Below are positions 35,192-44,764 of a stretch of DNA of 64,000 nucleotides, piece after piece. The stretch comes from Hyphomicrobiales bacterium. GTDB lineage: Bacteria > Pseudomonadota > Alphaproteobacteria > Rhizobiales > Rhizobiaceae. Position 1 is the first letter of the stretch; the number at the start of each line of letters is the position of its first letter. The position numbers and the translations under genes are program-made. The DNA lies in NCBI GenBank assembly GCA_900473185.1, contig UCKU01000008.1, positions 62,001 to 126,000 of the forward strand, written 5' to 3'. The notes under the pieces were generated by a model. That model was not told where the DNA came from, searched no databases, and saw nothing but the letters and a program-made list of their open reading frames with translations.

Positions 35192-37078
35192 TCAGACGGC
35201 CCAGCAGGCACAGCCGAGCGCACCCCAGAAGCTCTTGAGATCGGAGACTGGAGCCTTCGAACCCCAGGCGTTGGCGTGGGCGTGGCCGTGGAGATTGCAA
35301 TCATTGGCGCAGCCGCAGGCGGAAATCAGGCGGCGGTGCAACGAGTTCTTGCCGGCGCCTTCAGGCTCGCCCCAGGCCGCATATCCACCGAAGGCGCGGA
35401 CCGGCGACCAGTCGGGCATGGCGGGCGGAACCGGGTTATCATCGAGCTCGGCGAAGTGGCCCGCGCCATAGACGATCTTGCCGCCGACCATGGTCAACTC
35501 TGACGTAAGGAAAGAGATTTCCTCTTCGGCGCAGGCAAAGAAATCCTTGTCCGGCACGATGAGATCGGCGAACTGGCCTTTCTCGATGCGGCCCTTCTTA
35601 CCTTCCTCGTTGGAGAACCAGGTGACGTTTTCGGTCCACATGCGCAGCGCCGTCTCGCGGTCGAGGCAGTTGCGACGCGGATAGATCGCCATACCGCCGA
35701 CGGTGCGGCCCGTGATCATCCAGGAGAGCGACACCCAGGGATTATAGGAGGCAACGCGGGTGGCATCGGTGCCGGCGGAAACCTTGGCGCCCTTTTCCAG
35801 CATGCGGGCGACGGGCGGGGTGGCCTCGGCGGCACCGACGCCGTAGCGTTCGACGAAATATTCGCCCTGATAGGCCATGCGGTGCTGCACGGCGATGCCG
35901 CCGCCGAGAGCGGCGATGCGGTCGATCGACTGTTCGGAAATCGTCTCGGCATGGTCGAAGAACCAGTTTAGGCCTTCGAGCGGAATATCCTGATTGACCT
36001 TTTCGAAGACATCCAGCGCGCGGCTGATCGTCTCGTCATAGGTGGCGTGCAGGCGCCAGGGCCAGCGGTTTTCCGCAAGTACGCGCACGACCTCTTCCAG
36101 TTCGCCTTCCATTTCCGGCGGCATATCGGGGCGCGGCTGGCGGAAATCCTCGAAGTCGGCGGCGGAAAAGACCAGCATTTCACCGGCGCCATTATGGCGG
36201 AAGTAATCTGTGCCCTGCTTGTATTTCACCGAAGCCGTCCAGTTCAGGAAGTCTTCCTTCTCCTGCTTCGGCTTCTGGGTGAAGAGATTATAGGCGAGGC
36301 GGACGGTCATCTGGCCGTCATCGGCAAGTTTCTGGATGACGGCATAGTCGTCGGGATAGTTCTGGAAGCCGCCGCCGGCATCGATGACGCCTGTTATGCC
36401 CAGGCGGTTCAGCTCGCGCATGAAGTGGCGGGTGGAATTGACCTGATAGTCGAAGGGCAGTTTCGGACCCTTGGCGAGCGTCGAATAGAGAATGCCGGCA
36501 TTCGGTTTGGCAAGCAGCAGGCCGGTCGGGTTGCCTTTGATATCGCGGGTGATCTCCCCGCCGGGCGGGTTTGGCGTATCCTTCGTATAGCCGACGGCGC
36601 GAAGAGCTGCGCCATTCAGCAGGGCACGGTCATAGAGATGCAGGATGAAGACCGGGGTGTCGGGCGCGACCGCGTTGATCTCGTCGATGGTCGGCAGGCG
36701 CTTCTCAGTGAACTGATGCTCGGTGAAACCACCGACGATTCGCACCCATTGCGGTGCAGGTGTGATCGCCACCTGGCGCTTCAGCATGTTCATCGCGTCT
36801 GCGAGCGAGCGCACGCCATCCCAGCGCAGCTCCATGTTGAAGTTCAGACCGCCTCTGACGACGTGCGTGTGGTTATCGATAAGGCCGGGAAGGACGCGTT
36901 TGCCCTTGAGATCGACCACCTTGGTCTTCGGCCCCTTGAGCGCCATGATCTCGAGTTCATGGCCGACAGCAAGGAACCTGCCGTCCTTGATGGCGACGGC
37001 GCTGGCGGTCGGATTGGAGCGGTCGAGCGTGGTGATCAGCCCGTGATGCAGGATCAGGTCGGCGGTTGCGTTTTCCAT
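35192..37078 (-). CDS. YtcJ-like metal-dependent amidohydrolase
   Basis: A 628-residue TIM-barrel amidohydrolase of the YtcJ/LAF3 type. After a small beta-domain (MENATADLILHHGLITTLDR) comes the HxH metal motif in GLIDNHTHVVRGG, a central insert, a conserved HATYDETISRALDVFEKV, the metal-ligand region WFFDHAETI and the late Asp in SAGTDATRV. The substrate is unknown. The last about 43 residues (586-628) are rich in Cys and His, unlike the core enzyme. It is flanked by XapX upstream and DoxX downstream. The start at 37078 is the only one giving the family N-terminus. Confidence 0.88.
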   Translation of the reverse strand: MENATADLILHHGLITTLDRSNPTASAVAIKDGRFLAVGHELEIMALKGPKTKVVDLKGKRVLPGLIDNHTHVVRGGLNFNMELRWDGVRSLADAMNMLKRQVAITPAPQWVRIVGGFTEHQFTEKRLPTIDEINAVAPDTPVFILHLYDRALLNGAALRAVGYTKDTPNPPGGEITRDIKGNPTGLLLAKPNAGILYSTLAKGPKLPFDYQVNSTRHFMRELNRLGITGVIDAGGGFQNYPDDYAVIQKLADDGQMTVRLAYNLFTQKPKQEKEDFLNWTASVKYKQGTDYFRHNGAGEMLVFSAADFEDFRQPRPDMPPEMEGELEEVVRVLAENRWPWRLHATYDETISRALDVFEKVNQDIPLEGLNWFFDHAETISEQSIDRIAALGGGIAVQHRMAYQGEYFVERYGVGAAEATPPVARMLEKGAKVSAGTDATRVASYNPWVSLSWMITGRTVGGMAIYPRRNCLDRETALRMWTENVTWFSNEEGKKGRIEKGQFADLIVPDKDFFACAEEEISFLTSELTMVGGKIVYGAGHFAELDDNPVPPAMPDWSPVRAFGGYAAWGEPEGAGKNSLHRRLISACGCANDCNLHGHAHANAWGSKAPVSDLKSFWGALGCACWAV

Positions 37079-37106
37079 AATCTTCGTCCTCGAGCGAGAG
37101 CAGGTA

Positions 37107-37376
37107 TCAGACCTTGTCGGAAGGCTTGATGTCGGCGGGATTTGTGCCCTTTGGCAAATGGCCGAACATGTGTGGCTTGATCTGATGCAGCCACGAGACC
37201 GCGGCCGGCTCTTTGTTGATAATCGTCTTGGCGAAGGGAATGATCTGTTCGCCGACAAGGATACCGAGCAGACCGACAAGCGCGATCACAGGAGGAGCCG
37301 GCGAACGGACGTTCAGGAGGCTGTAGACAATGCCGACGAGCAGGCCGGCGCCGAGGGAGAGGAGATAGATTTTCAT
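37107..37376 (-). CDS. XapX domain small membrane protein
   Basis: An 89-residue protein with two hydrophobic segments (YLLSLGAGLLVGIVYSLLNV and PPVIALVGLLGILVGEQIIP), the XapX domain pattern, and a soluble tail ending KGTNPADIKPSDKV. XapX proteins are of unknown function. The ATG at 37376 matches the usual MKIYLLSLGAGLLVG start. It lies 68 bases after the isochorismatase-like gene and 28 before the amidohydrolase, so it is probably operonic. Confidence 0.82.
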   Translation of the reverse strand: MKIYLLSLGAGLLVGIVYSLLNVRSPAPPVIALVGLLGILVGEQIIPFAKTIINKEPAAVSWLHQIKPHMFGHLPKGTNPADIKPSDKV

Positions 37377-37444
37377 TTGGGGCCTCGATTCATTCGGCAT
37401 GCAGCAATGGGGAAGCGGCGATGAAGCCGCTCCCTCGAGAGAAC

Positions 37445-38134
37445 TCACTTGGCAGGGTTCGGGCCAATGCGCTTGCCATGCGTGACGCGCTCGGGTGCCT
37501 TGTGGACATGGGTATAGGCGTAATCGACGCCCATGCCGTAAGCGCCGGAATGTTCCTTCACGATGGTGGTGACGGCCTCATAGGTTTCGCGGCGGGCCCA
37601 GTCGCGCTGCCATTCCAGCAGCACCTGCTGCCAGGTGACGGGAACGCAGCCAGCCTGGACCATGCGGTCCATGGCATATTTGTGGGCATCAGCGGCGGTG
37701 CCGCCCGAGGCATCGGCGACCATGTAGATCTCGTAATCGGTGTCGTGCATGCAGGAGAGTGCAAAGGTGGTATTGCAGACTTCGGTCCAGAGACCTGACA
37801 CGACGACCTTCTTGCGGCCGTTGGCGGCGTTCTTCGCCAGCGCGTCGCGGACGTTCTGATCGTCCCACGAGTTCATCGAGGAGCGTTCGAGAATCGTATT
37901 CTCCGGGAAGACAGCGAGCAGTTCCGGATAGGTGTGGCCCGAGAAGGCTTCGGTCTCGACCGTGGTGATGGTGGTCGGCACCTTGAAGGTTTTGGCAGCC
38001 TTGGCGAGGCCGACGACGTTGTTCTTCAGCGTCTGGCGGTCGATGGACTGGACACCGAAGGCCATCTGCGGCTGCTGGTCGATGAAGATCAGCTGGCTGT
38101 TCTGCGGCGTGAGGACTTCAAGATATCTGGACAT
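37445..38134 (-). CDS. Isochorismatase-like (YcaC-type) hydrolase
   Basis: A 229-residue cysteine hydrolase. The catalytic Asp19 is in LIFIDQQPQMAFG and the nucleophile Cys120 in VVSGLWTEVCNTTFALS; the position normally held by Lys appears as Arg84 within LERSSMNSWDD, as in YcaC-like members. A C-terminal extension (YAYTHVHKAPERVTHGKR) is longer than in minimal family members. The substrate is unknown. It is the first gene of the minus-strand run and begins at 38134 (MSRYLEVLTPQ). Confidence 0.87.
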   Translation of the reverse strand: MSRYLEVLTPQNSQLIFIDQQPQMAFGVQSIDRQTLKNNVVGLAKAAKTFKVPTTITTVETEAFSGHTYPELLAVFPENTILERSSMNSWDDQNVRDALAKNAANGRKKVVVSGLWTEVCNTTFALSCMHDTDYEIYMVADASGGTAADAHKYAMDRMVQAGCVPVTWQQVLLEWQRDWARRETYEAVTTIVKEHSGAYGMGVDYAYTHVHKAPERVTHGKRIGPNPAK

Positions 38135-38467
38135 TGGTCGTTCTCCCTGGTCATGAGGCCTTAAAGGCTGGAAATGTGTTGCCGACATGCGTTCCTGAAG
38201 GGCGTCGGTCGGCATCGCTTCCCCGCAAAGGCGAGGCCGCGTATTGCCGCGAACCTACTTGGCAAAAACCAATTCCGATTGTTTGTTCTCACCCTCTTTT
38301 GTCGAAAATTGCCCTGACCTGCAGGGCCGTGTTGAGGCTTCGGAAAACCGAAAAACGGGAGGCCGAAAAGGAAGGCCGGTAAAATTCTCGCGCCCCACTG
38401 TCGGGACGGGCACGGCTCACACGTCCTAGCCATGAACGGAGACCAACAGACCGAAGGAGGACGTTTC
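38135..38467. other. Divergent intergenic region, no gene seen
   Basis: 333 bases between the isochorismatase-like gene (minus) and a VOC gene (plus). Short frames exist but none has a convincing ribosome site and codon pattern. The sequence immediately before 38468 (GAAGGAGGACG) is the VOC ribosome site. Promoters for both directions presumably lie here; I recognise no clear -35/-10 pair or terminator. Confidence 0.5.
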
Positions 38468-38950
38468 ATGGTCAAGGTCATTTCACATCTCTGGTTTGCA
38501 GAAAGCGCTCGCGAGGCGGTCGAATTCTATGTCTCGCTCGTGCCCAATTCCGCGATCGGCGAGATCACCACCGTGCCGGCGGAAACGCCGAGCGGCCCTC
38601 CGGGCAGCGTCGAGATCGTCCAGTTCACGCTCGGCGGCCAGGATTTCGTCGCCATGCGGGCCGGGCCGTTCGAACCGTTCAACCATGCCTATTCCGTGCA
38701 GGTCCTCTGCGACAATCAGGCGGAGGTCGACCGCATCTGGGAGGGCTTTCTTGCCAATGGGGGTACGGCAGAACAATGCGGTTGGCTCAGGGATCGCTGG
38801 GGTCTTTCCTGGCAGGTCGTGCCCAAGGCGCTGACCGAGATGATGAGCGGCGCGCGCAAGGGGAATGCCAAGAAGATGACCGAGGCAATGCTGCAGATGG
38901 TCAAGCTCGACATCGCAACGCTTGAAAAGGCGTTTCAGGAAGCCGCCTGA
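38468..38950 (+). CDS. VOC family protein (PhnB-like)
   Basis: A 160-residue VOC-fold protein of the PhnB/3-demethylubiquinone methyltransferase-like group, which despite old names is not a methyltransferase. The N-terminus MVKVISHLWFAESAREAVEF and YVSLVPNSAIGEI, then FTLGGQDFVAMRAG and RWGLSWQVVPKAL are typical. The metal and substrate are unknown. The ATG at 38468 is set by the GAAGGAGG ribosome site. Confidence 0.85.
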   Translation: MVKVISHLWFAESAREAVEFYVSLVPNSAIGEITTVPAETPSGPPGSVEIVQFTLGGQDFVAMRAGPFEPFNHAYSVQVLCDNQAEVDRIWEGFLANGGTAEQCGWLRDRWGLSWQVVPKALTEMMSGARKGNAKKMTEAMLQMVKLDIATLEKAFQEAA

Positions 38951-39042
38951 TCTTTCGGGAAAGGGTATGACGGACGGCGGTCTCGGGAAAGGGGCCGCCG
39001 TTTCGATTCCGTCAGTGGTTTTTGGGGGGAAATCATGTAATT

Positions 39043-39927
39043 GTGACAGCGGGGGGCAATTCGAAAACGGGGGTGATTGAATTGGCGTCTCGGCCAAAGA
39101 TTTCATTGCTTCAAGCCGGTGCGGTCTCGATCGTGCGCATGCGCAGCAACAGCGCCGACCATGACGAAAGCGGGCCGATTCCCCAGGCGGAGGCTTTCAG
39201 CGTCATCGCCCAGCTGAAACCTTTCGACAATCACCGCCTCTGGCGCAGCGGCAAGCTCGTCCATGACGGCGGCCATCCGGCAGGCGCGCTGGCGATCACC
39301 GATCTCGGGGAAGAATGGCGTTGCCATCATCGCTCCTCCTTCGACAATATGCGCTTCAACATATCCCGGCAGGGGCTTTCCGATTTCAGCTATGAGGCAG
39401 GGCGCTCGGGCTTTAACGGGCTTGATTGTGGGCAGGGGCAGCTCGATCCTGTTGTGCAGGGGCTTGCCATGGCGCTGCTGCCGGCACTCAGCCAGCCGGC
39501 ACATGCGAGCGCACTCTTCATCGATCACATTCTCCTGGCGCTGCAGGCGCACCTGGTGACGCGTTACGGCAAGGTCAATCTGCCCGCGGAGCGCAGTGGC
39601 GGACTTTCAGGGCGTCAGCTCAACATGGCGACGGCGTTCCTCGCATCGCTAACGGCGCGGGAGGCGACGATCTCAGATGTCGCGGCGCAATGCGGGCTTT
39701 CGACCAGCTACTTCATCCGCGCCTTCAAGAAATCGACCGGCCGCACGCCGCATCGCTGGCTGATGGAATACCGGGCGGAGAAGGCGCGGCAGATGCTGCT
39801 CGGCACGGCCTCCATCGCGGAGATCGCAGTTGCCTGCGGTTTTGCCGACCAGAGCCATCTCACGCGTGTCTTCACCGCACTCAATGGAGTTTCGCCCGGA
39901 ACATGGCGGCGGGAGCGGCGTATTTAG
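39043..39927 (+). CDS. AraC family transcriptional regulator
   Basis: A DNA-binding regulator of about 294 residues. The C-terminal AraC domain shows both helix-turn-helix motifs: ATISDVAAQCGLSTSYFIRAFKKSTG and ASIAEIAVACGFADQSHLTRVFTALNG. The N-terminal sensor half is not recognised. The start is uncertain: GTG at 39043 or TTG at 39022 after GGGGGGA. The genes it controls are not clear; the RND pump genes lie downstream in the same direction and the isochorismatase/XapX/amidohydrolase cluster lies upstream. Confidence 0.86.
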   Translation: MTAGGNSKTGVIELASRPKISLLQAGAVSIVRMRSNSADHDESGPIPQAEAFSVIAQLKPFDNHRLWRSGKLVHDGGHPAGALAITDLGEEWRCHHRSSFDNMRFNISRQGLSDFSYEAGRSGFNGLDCGQGQLDPVVQGLAMALLPALSQPAHASALFIDHILLALQAHLVTRYGKVNLPAERSGGLSGRQLNMATAFLASLTAREATISDVAAQCGLSTSYFIRAFKKSTGRTPHRWLMEYRAEKARQMLLGTASIAEIAVACGFADQSHLTRVFTALNGVSPGTWRRERRI

Positions 39928-40120
39928 CTTCGCTCAAGTAAAAGTGACCGGACGGGTTATTTTCAAAATTTGCTGACATTACAAATCCGTAATGACGGGT
40001 GGTTGCGCTTGCTGCCGGCCGGGGGAAGGTGCGATATTGTCGCACCAGGCGGGACTTGTCATCCCGCGCGCCTCTTTCGACCGACCCTGGACCCAACCTC
40101 GAGTCCCTCCGGAGACGTGA

Positions 40121-41332
40121 ATGCCCTTTTGGAAGCAATTTGCACTTTGCATCGTCGTCATTTTGGCCGGCTCTGCCGCGTGGGTTTACTTTGTGCCCGG
40201 CGCCGGCGAGACGATGCGCAATGCCGGTATTCCTGACAGCATCGTCTCCATGATCGCACCCAAGGGCGAGGAGGCAGCCGATGCCGGCGCGCAGCAGGGG
40301 CAAGGCCAGGGTGGTCAGGGGCAAGGGCAGGGCCGCCGGAATGGCGGCGGCGGTGGTGGCGGGCGCAATGCCGCCGTGCTCGTCGTCACCCAGGCCGTGG
40401 TGCAGGGCGTCGTCAACGACCGGCTGAACGCGATCGGCACGGGCGATGCGATCCGCTCCGTTGCGGTTACGCCGCAGGCGACGGGTACGATCCGCGAAAT
40501 CCTCATCAAATCAGGCGATATGGTCAAGCAGGGCCAGGTTCTCGCCAAGCTCGACAGCGAAGAGCAGGTGATTGCCCAAGGGCAGGCACAGGTGGCGCTG
40601 AACAGTGCGCTTGAGAAGTCCAACCTCTACCATAGCATCAAGTCCAGCGTTTCGCGCATGGACGTCTTCGATTCCGAGATCGCCGAGCAGAATGCGCGGC
40701 TGCAGCTGCAGGCCGCCGAGCTCAATCTTACGCGCCGCAACATCGTGGCGCCGATCGACGGCATCGTCGGCATCGTGCCCGTCAATATCGGCGACAACGT
40801 TACGACCTCGACGCCGATTGTCACTCTGGACGATCGCACTGAAATCCTCGTCGACTACTGGGTGCCGGAGCGTTTCGCCAATACGGTTTCCGTCGGCCAG
40901 GCGGTCGAGGCAACGTCTGTGGCGCGACCGGGCAAGATCTTCTCCGGCGTGCTGGAAGCAGTCGACAATCGCATCGACCCGGCAAGCCGCACGCTACGCC
41001 TGCGCGGCCGGATCGACAACGGCTCCGACGAACTGCGTGCCGGCATGTCCTTTTCGGTCAGCATGAAGTTTGCCGGCGATAAATATCCGGCCGTCAATCC
41101 GCTTGCGGTGCAGTGGGATGCTCAGGGCTCCTTCGTCTGGCAGGTGACTGACGAAAAGTCGCACAAGGTGCGGGTCACGGTCGTCCAGCGCAATCCGGAT
41201 TATGTGCTTGTCAACGCCGACCTGAAGGACGGCGATCAGATCGTCACCCAGGGCCTGCAGCGCGTGCGCGAGAACGGCGCGGTGCGGGTGGCGACCGATG
41301 TCGCCTCGAACGACAAGGTTGTCGCCCAATGA
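40121..41332 (+). CDS. RND efflux periplasmic adaptor subunit
   Basis: A 403-residue membrane-fusion protein of an RND efflux pump. A signal anchor (residues 7-25) is followed by a low-complexity Gln/Gly-rich spacer (residues 58-82), then the lipoyl/barrel-sandwich domain (TGTIREILIKSGDMVKQGQV), an alpha-helical hairpin (about 140-190) and beta-barrel segments (PIDGIVGIVPVNIGDNV, IVTLDDRTEILVDYWVPER). It overlaps the permease start by ATGA, so adaptor and permease are coupled. No TolC-like outer-membrane gene lies in the window. Substrates are unknown. Confidence 0.93.
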   Translation: MPFWKQFALCIVVILAGSAAWVYFVPGAGETMRNAGIPDSIVSMIAPKGEEAADAGAQQGQGQGGQGQGQGRRNGGGGGGGRNAAVLVVTQAVVQGVVNDRLNAIGTGDAIRSVAVTPQATGTIREILIKSGDMVKQGQVLAKLDSEEQVIAQGQAQVALNSALEKSNLYHSIKSSVSRMDVFDSEIAEQNARLQLQAAELNLTRRNIVAPIDGIVGIVPVNIGDNVTTSTPIVTLDDRTEILVDYWVPERFANTVSVGQAVEATSVARPGKIFSGVLEAVDNRIDPASRTLRLRGRIDNGSDELRAGMSFSVSMKFAGDKYPAVNPLAVQWDAQGSFVWQVTDEKSHKVRVTVVQRNPDYVLVNADLKDGDQIVTQGLQRVRENGAVRVATDVASNDKVVAQ

Positions 41333-44300
41333 GCGTGACCGAGATCCACCACGGCAAACCGGACTCCAGCAAGGCGACCTTCACCGCACTCTTCGTGCGC
41401 CGGCCGATCCTGGCGCTGGTCTTCAATACGCTGATGGTGGTGGCGGGCCTTGCGGCCTATGTGGGCGTGGAAGTGCGCGAGCTGCCCGATGTCGACCGGC
41501 CGGTCGTGACCGTGCGCACGACCTTCGACGGCGCTTCGCCGCAGACGATCGACCAGGAACTGACCAAGGTCATCGAAGGTGCGGTCGCGCGTGTCAGCGG
41601 TCTCAAGTCCATCGCTTCCAGTTCCCAGTTCGGCCAGAGCCGTGTGACGCTGGAATTTTCCGATTCCATCGATCTGGCCGTTGCCGCCAATGACGTGCGC
41701 GACGCAATCGGCCGCATCGCCCAGAACCTGCCCGATGAGGCGGATGCGCCGCAGATCGTCAAGGCGGACTCGGATTCCTCGGCGATCATGCGCCTTGCGG
41801 TGACGTCGGATACGCTCAACATGGACGACCTGACGCTGCTCGTCGAAAACGAGGTGGTCGACCGTCTGGCCTCCGTCGACGGCGTGGCCGATGTCGAGGA
41901 ATACGGCGATCAAGAAAAGGTCTTCCGCGTCGACGTCGATCAGGGCGCGCTTGCAAGCCGCGGGCTGACTATCGGCGATCTTACCAAGGCGCTCGACAAT
42001 GCCGCGCTCGACGTGCCGGCCGGTTCGCTGAAGAGCCCGATGCAGGATATCGTGGTGCGCGCCACCGCCAGCCTGCAGACGCCCGAGGACTTCCAGAACG
42101 TCATCCTGCAACACAATGTGCGCCTCGGTGACGTTGCGACCGTGACGCTCGGGCCGCGCGACGGCGAGACGGCACTCCGCTCCAACGGCAAGCCGGGCAT
42201 CGGTCTCGGCATCATCCGCCAGGCGCAGTCGAATACGCTGAATATTTCCACCGGCATTCATGCTGCTGTCGACCAGCTTTCGAAGACGCTGCCGAAGGGC
42301 ACGACGATCACGATCACCAGCGACGACGCCGTCTTCATCGATGGCGCTATCCATGAGGTAGTGCTGGCGCTGCTGCTCTCGGCCGTCATCGTCACCGTCG
42401 TCATCTATCTCTTCCTGCGCGACTGGCGTGCGACGCTGATCCCGTCCGTTTCGATGCCGGTGGCGCTGATCGGCACGCTGGCGGCCATCTACATGGTCGG
42501 TTTCTCCATCAATATCCTGACGCTGCTTGCGATCGTTCTGGCGACCGGTCTCGTGGTCGATGACGCCATCGTCGTGCTCGAAAACATCGTGCGCCGGCGC
42601 TCCGAGGGCATGGGGCCGCGCGCGGCCGCCGTGCTCGGCACGCGTGAGGTGTTCTTCGCGGTCATCGCGACGACGGCCACACTTGCCGCCGTCTTCATTC
42701 CGCTGTCCTTCCTGCCGGGGCAGGTGGGGGGCCTGTTCCGTGAGTTCGGTTTCGTGCTCGCCTTCTCGGTCGGCCTGTCGTCGATCGTGGCGCTGACGCT
42801 GTGTCCGATGCTCGCTTCACGCATGCTGACCAAGCCGATGATCGAGGATCACGGATTGCTCGGCCGCTTCGGCGAGGCATTCGCCGGCCTCTACAAATGG
42901 GCGCTGCATGCCTGCCTGAACGCGCCTGTCGTCGTCATCGTCTTCTCGCTCATCTTCGGCGCTGCAGCCGTTGTCGCTTTCGGCACGGTCAAAAGCGAAC
43001 TGACGCCGGATGAAGATCGCGCCATGGTGATGATGCGGCTGACGACGCCGCAAGGCTCCAGCCTCGAATATACGCGCGACAAGATGCAGCTCGTGGAAGA
43101 ATATCTGCAGCCGCTCGTCGACAGCGGCGATATCAGGAACGTCTTCTCGATCTCCGGCCAGGGCGGCGCTTCCAACAGCGGCTTCATGGTGCTGACGCTG
43201 GCGCCTTGGGGCGAGCGCCACCGCACGCAGGCCGAGATCGTGCGCGACATCAACCAGGCGGCGTCAAGAGTGCCGGCGCTGCGCGGCAATGCGATCTCGT
43301 CGAACAGCCTGCGCATCCGCGGCGCCGGCAGCGGGTTGCAGATGGCGCTGATCGGCAATGATCACGAGGCGCTGACGGCAGCTGCCGCCAAGCTGGTGCA
43401 GCAGCTCGACGCGAGCGGCCAGTACGACACGCCGCGCCTGACCAACGAACCGTCGCAGGCGCAGGTTTCCGTCGCGATCGACCGCGAACGGGCTTCCGAT
43501 CTCGGTATCGACATTACCGGGCTTTCGACCGCCATCCAGTCGCTGCTCGAGGGACGCTCGGTGGTCGATGTCTTCGTCAACGGCGAATCCTATCCGGTGC
43601 TTCTGACCTCGACGATGCGGCCGATCGACGATCCGACCGATCTCGAAAACGTTTTCCTGAAGACCGGCGACGGCAAGATCGTGCCGATGTCGGTCATCGC
43701 TTCGCTGAAGGAAGGCTCGGTTGCGCCGCAGCTGAACCGCGAGCAGCAGCTCGCCTCCGTGGCGATCACCGCCGGCTTGAAGGACGGCATGTCGCTTGGC
43801 GATGCCGTCAAGAACGTCACGCAAATGGCAGCACCGCTCTTACCGCCCGGTGCGCGCCTGCTGCCGCTTGCCGAAGCTGCAACACTGGAAGAGAATTCCA
43901 GCGGCATGGCGCTGACCTTCGGCTTTGCGATCGTCATCATTTTCCTGGTGCTCGCTGCACAGTTCGAAAGCGTGCTGTCGTCGCTGATCATCATGTCGAC
44001 GGTGCCGCTCGGCCTTGCCTGCGCCGTCTTTGCGCTCATCATCACCGGCTCTAGCCTCAATATCTACAGCCAGATCGGCCTTGTGCTGCTTGTCGGCGTG
44101 ATGGCGAAGAACGGCATCCTGATCGTGGAATTCGCCAACCAGCTGCGCGACCGCGGCGAGGATGTGCGCTCTTCCATCGAGAAGGCCTGCGCGCTTCGCC
44201 TGCGCCCGGTCATGATGACGATGATCGCGACCATTCTTGGGGGTGTTCCCCTGGTCTTTGCCCACGGCGCCGGTGCGGAAGCGCGCGTGGCGCTCGGCTG

Positions 44301-44481
44301 GGTCATCGTCGGCGGCCTCGGCTTCGCGACGCTGGTGACGCTGTTCATCACGCCCGTCGCTTATCTGCTGATTGCCCGCTTCGCCAAGCCGCATGCCCAT
44401 GAGGAAGCACGTCTGCACGAGGAAATGACGCATGCGACGCGTCCGAAGCCAGGCCCAGAACAGCTTCAGGCTGCTGAGTAA
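41329..44481 (+). CDS. RND efflux permease (HAE1/AcrB type)
   Basis: A 1050-residue proton-driven inner-membrane transporter. Twelve membrane segments are inferred from hydrophobic blocks, with two large periplasmic loops. The proton-relay Asp pair is in LATGLVVDDAIVVLENIVRR (TM4), and the N-terminal LFVRRPILALVFNTLMVVAG is the usual TM1. The long permease plus adaptor suggests drug or plant-compound efflux. A terminator follows. Confidence 0.95.
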   Translation: MSVTEIHHGKPDSSKATFTALFVRRPILALVFNTLMVVAGLAAYVGVEVRELPDVDRPVVTVRTTFDGASPQTIDQELTKVIEGAVARVSGLKSIASSSQFGQSRVTLEFSDSIDLAVAANDVRDAIGRIAQNLPDEADAPQIVKADSDSSAIMRLAVTSDTLNMDDLTLLVENEVVDRLASVDGVADVEEYGDQEKVFRVDVDQGALASRGLTIGDLTKALDNAALDVPAGSLKSPMQDIVVRATASLQTPEDFQNVILQHNVRLGDVATVTLGPRDGETALRSNGKPGIGLGIIRQAQSNTLNISTGIHAAVDQLSKTLPKGTTITITSDDAVFIDGAIHEVVLALLLSAVIVTVVIYLFLRDWRATLIPSVSMPVALIGTLAAIYMVGFSINILTLLAIVLATGLVVDDAIVVLENIVRRRSEGMGPRAAAVLGTREVFFAVIATTATLAAVFIPLSFLPGQVGGLFREFGFVLAFSVGLSSIVALTLCPMLASRMLTKPMIEDHGLLGRFGEAFAGLYKWALHACLNAPVVVIVFSLIFGAAAVVAFGTVKSELTPDEDRAMVMMRLTTPQGSSLEYTRDKMQLVEEYLQPLVDSGDIRNVFSISGQGGASNSGFMVLTLAPWGERHRTQAEIVRDINQAASRVPALRGNAISSNSLRIRGAGSGLQMALIGNDHEALTAAAAKLVQQLDASGQYDTPRLTNEPSQAQVSVAIDRERASDLGIDITGLSTAIQSLLEGRSVVDVFVNGESYPVLLTSTMRPIDDPTDLENVFLKTGDGKIVPMSVIASLKEGSVAPQLNREQQLASVAITAGLKDGMSLGDAVKNVTQMAAPLLPPGARLLPLAEAATLEENSSGMALTFGFAIVIIFLVLAAQFESVLSSLIIMSTVPLGLACAVFALIITGSSLNIYSQIGLVLLVGVMAKNGILIVEFANQLRDRGEDVRSSIEKACALRLRPVMMTMIATILGGVPLVFAHGAGAEARVALGWVIVGGLGFATLVTLFITPVAYLLIARFAKPHAHEEARLHEEMTHATRPKPGPEQLQAAE

Positions 44482-44516
44482 GAGCGCGAACAAGCCATTT
44501 TAATACTTTTTAAAGC

Positions 44517-44548
44517 GCCCGCCGGATCTCTCCGGCGGGCATTTTTAT
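44517..44548 (+). terminator. Intrinsic terminator after the RND operon
   Basis: Stem GCCCGCCGGA / TCCGGCGGGC (44517-44526 with 44531-44540), TCTC loop, followed by ATTTTTAT. Confidence 0.87.
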
Positions 44549-44690
44549 GGTGTATGAAGTCTTGTGAAATAAGATAAATTACTTCTGAACTTTAGCCGTT
44601 TATTAAGCATAACCGGCAATGATCTCGATCAGTAACCGGCCGGTCTTCCCCAGTTTTTCCGAAGGCCACTGCGCTGATTTTCCAGCGACG

Positions 44691-44708
44691 GCGGACATGA
44701 ATGTCCGC
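44691..44708. promoter_or_regulatory. Palindrome in the flagellin leader
   Basis: GCGGACAT and ATGTCCGC separated by GA (44691-44708) form a perfect 8-bp inverted repeat about 57 bases before the flagellin start. It could be an operator or an mRNA hairpin; no regulator is assigned. Confidence 0.4.
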
Positions 44709-44764
44709 GTGATTTCGGTACATCCTGTTGTGTTGCGTCTTGTTGTGTTTTTGGAGTTCGTACC

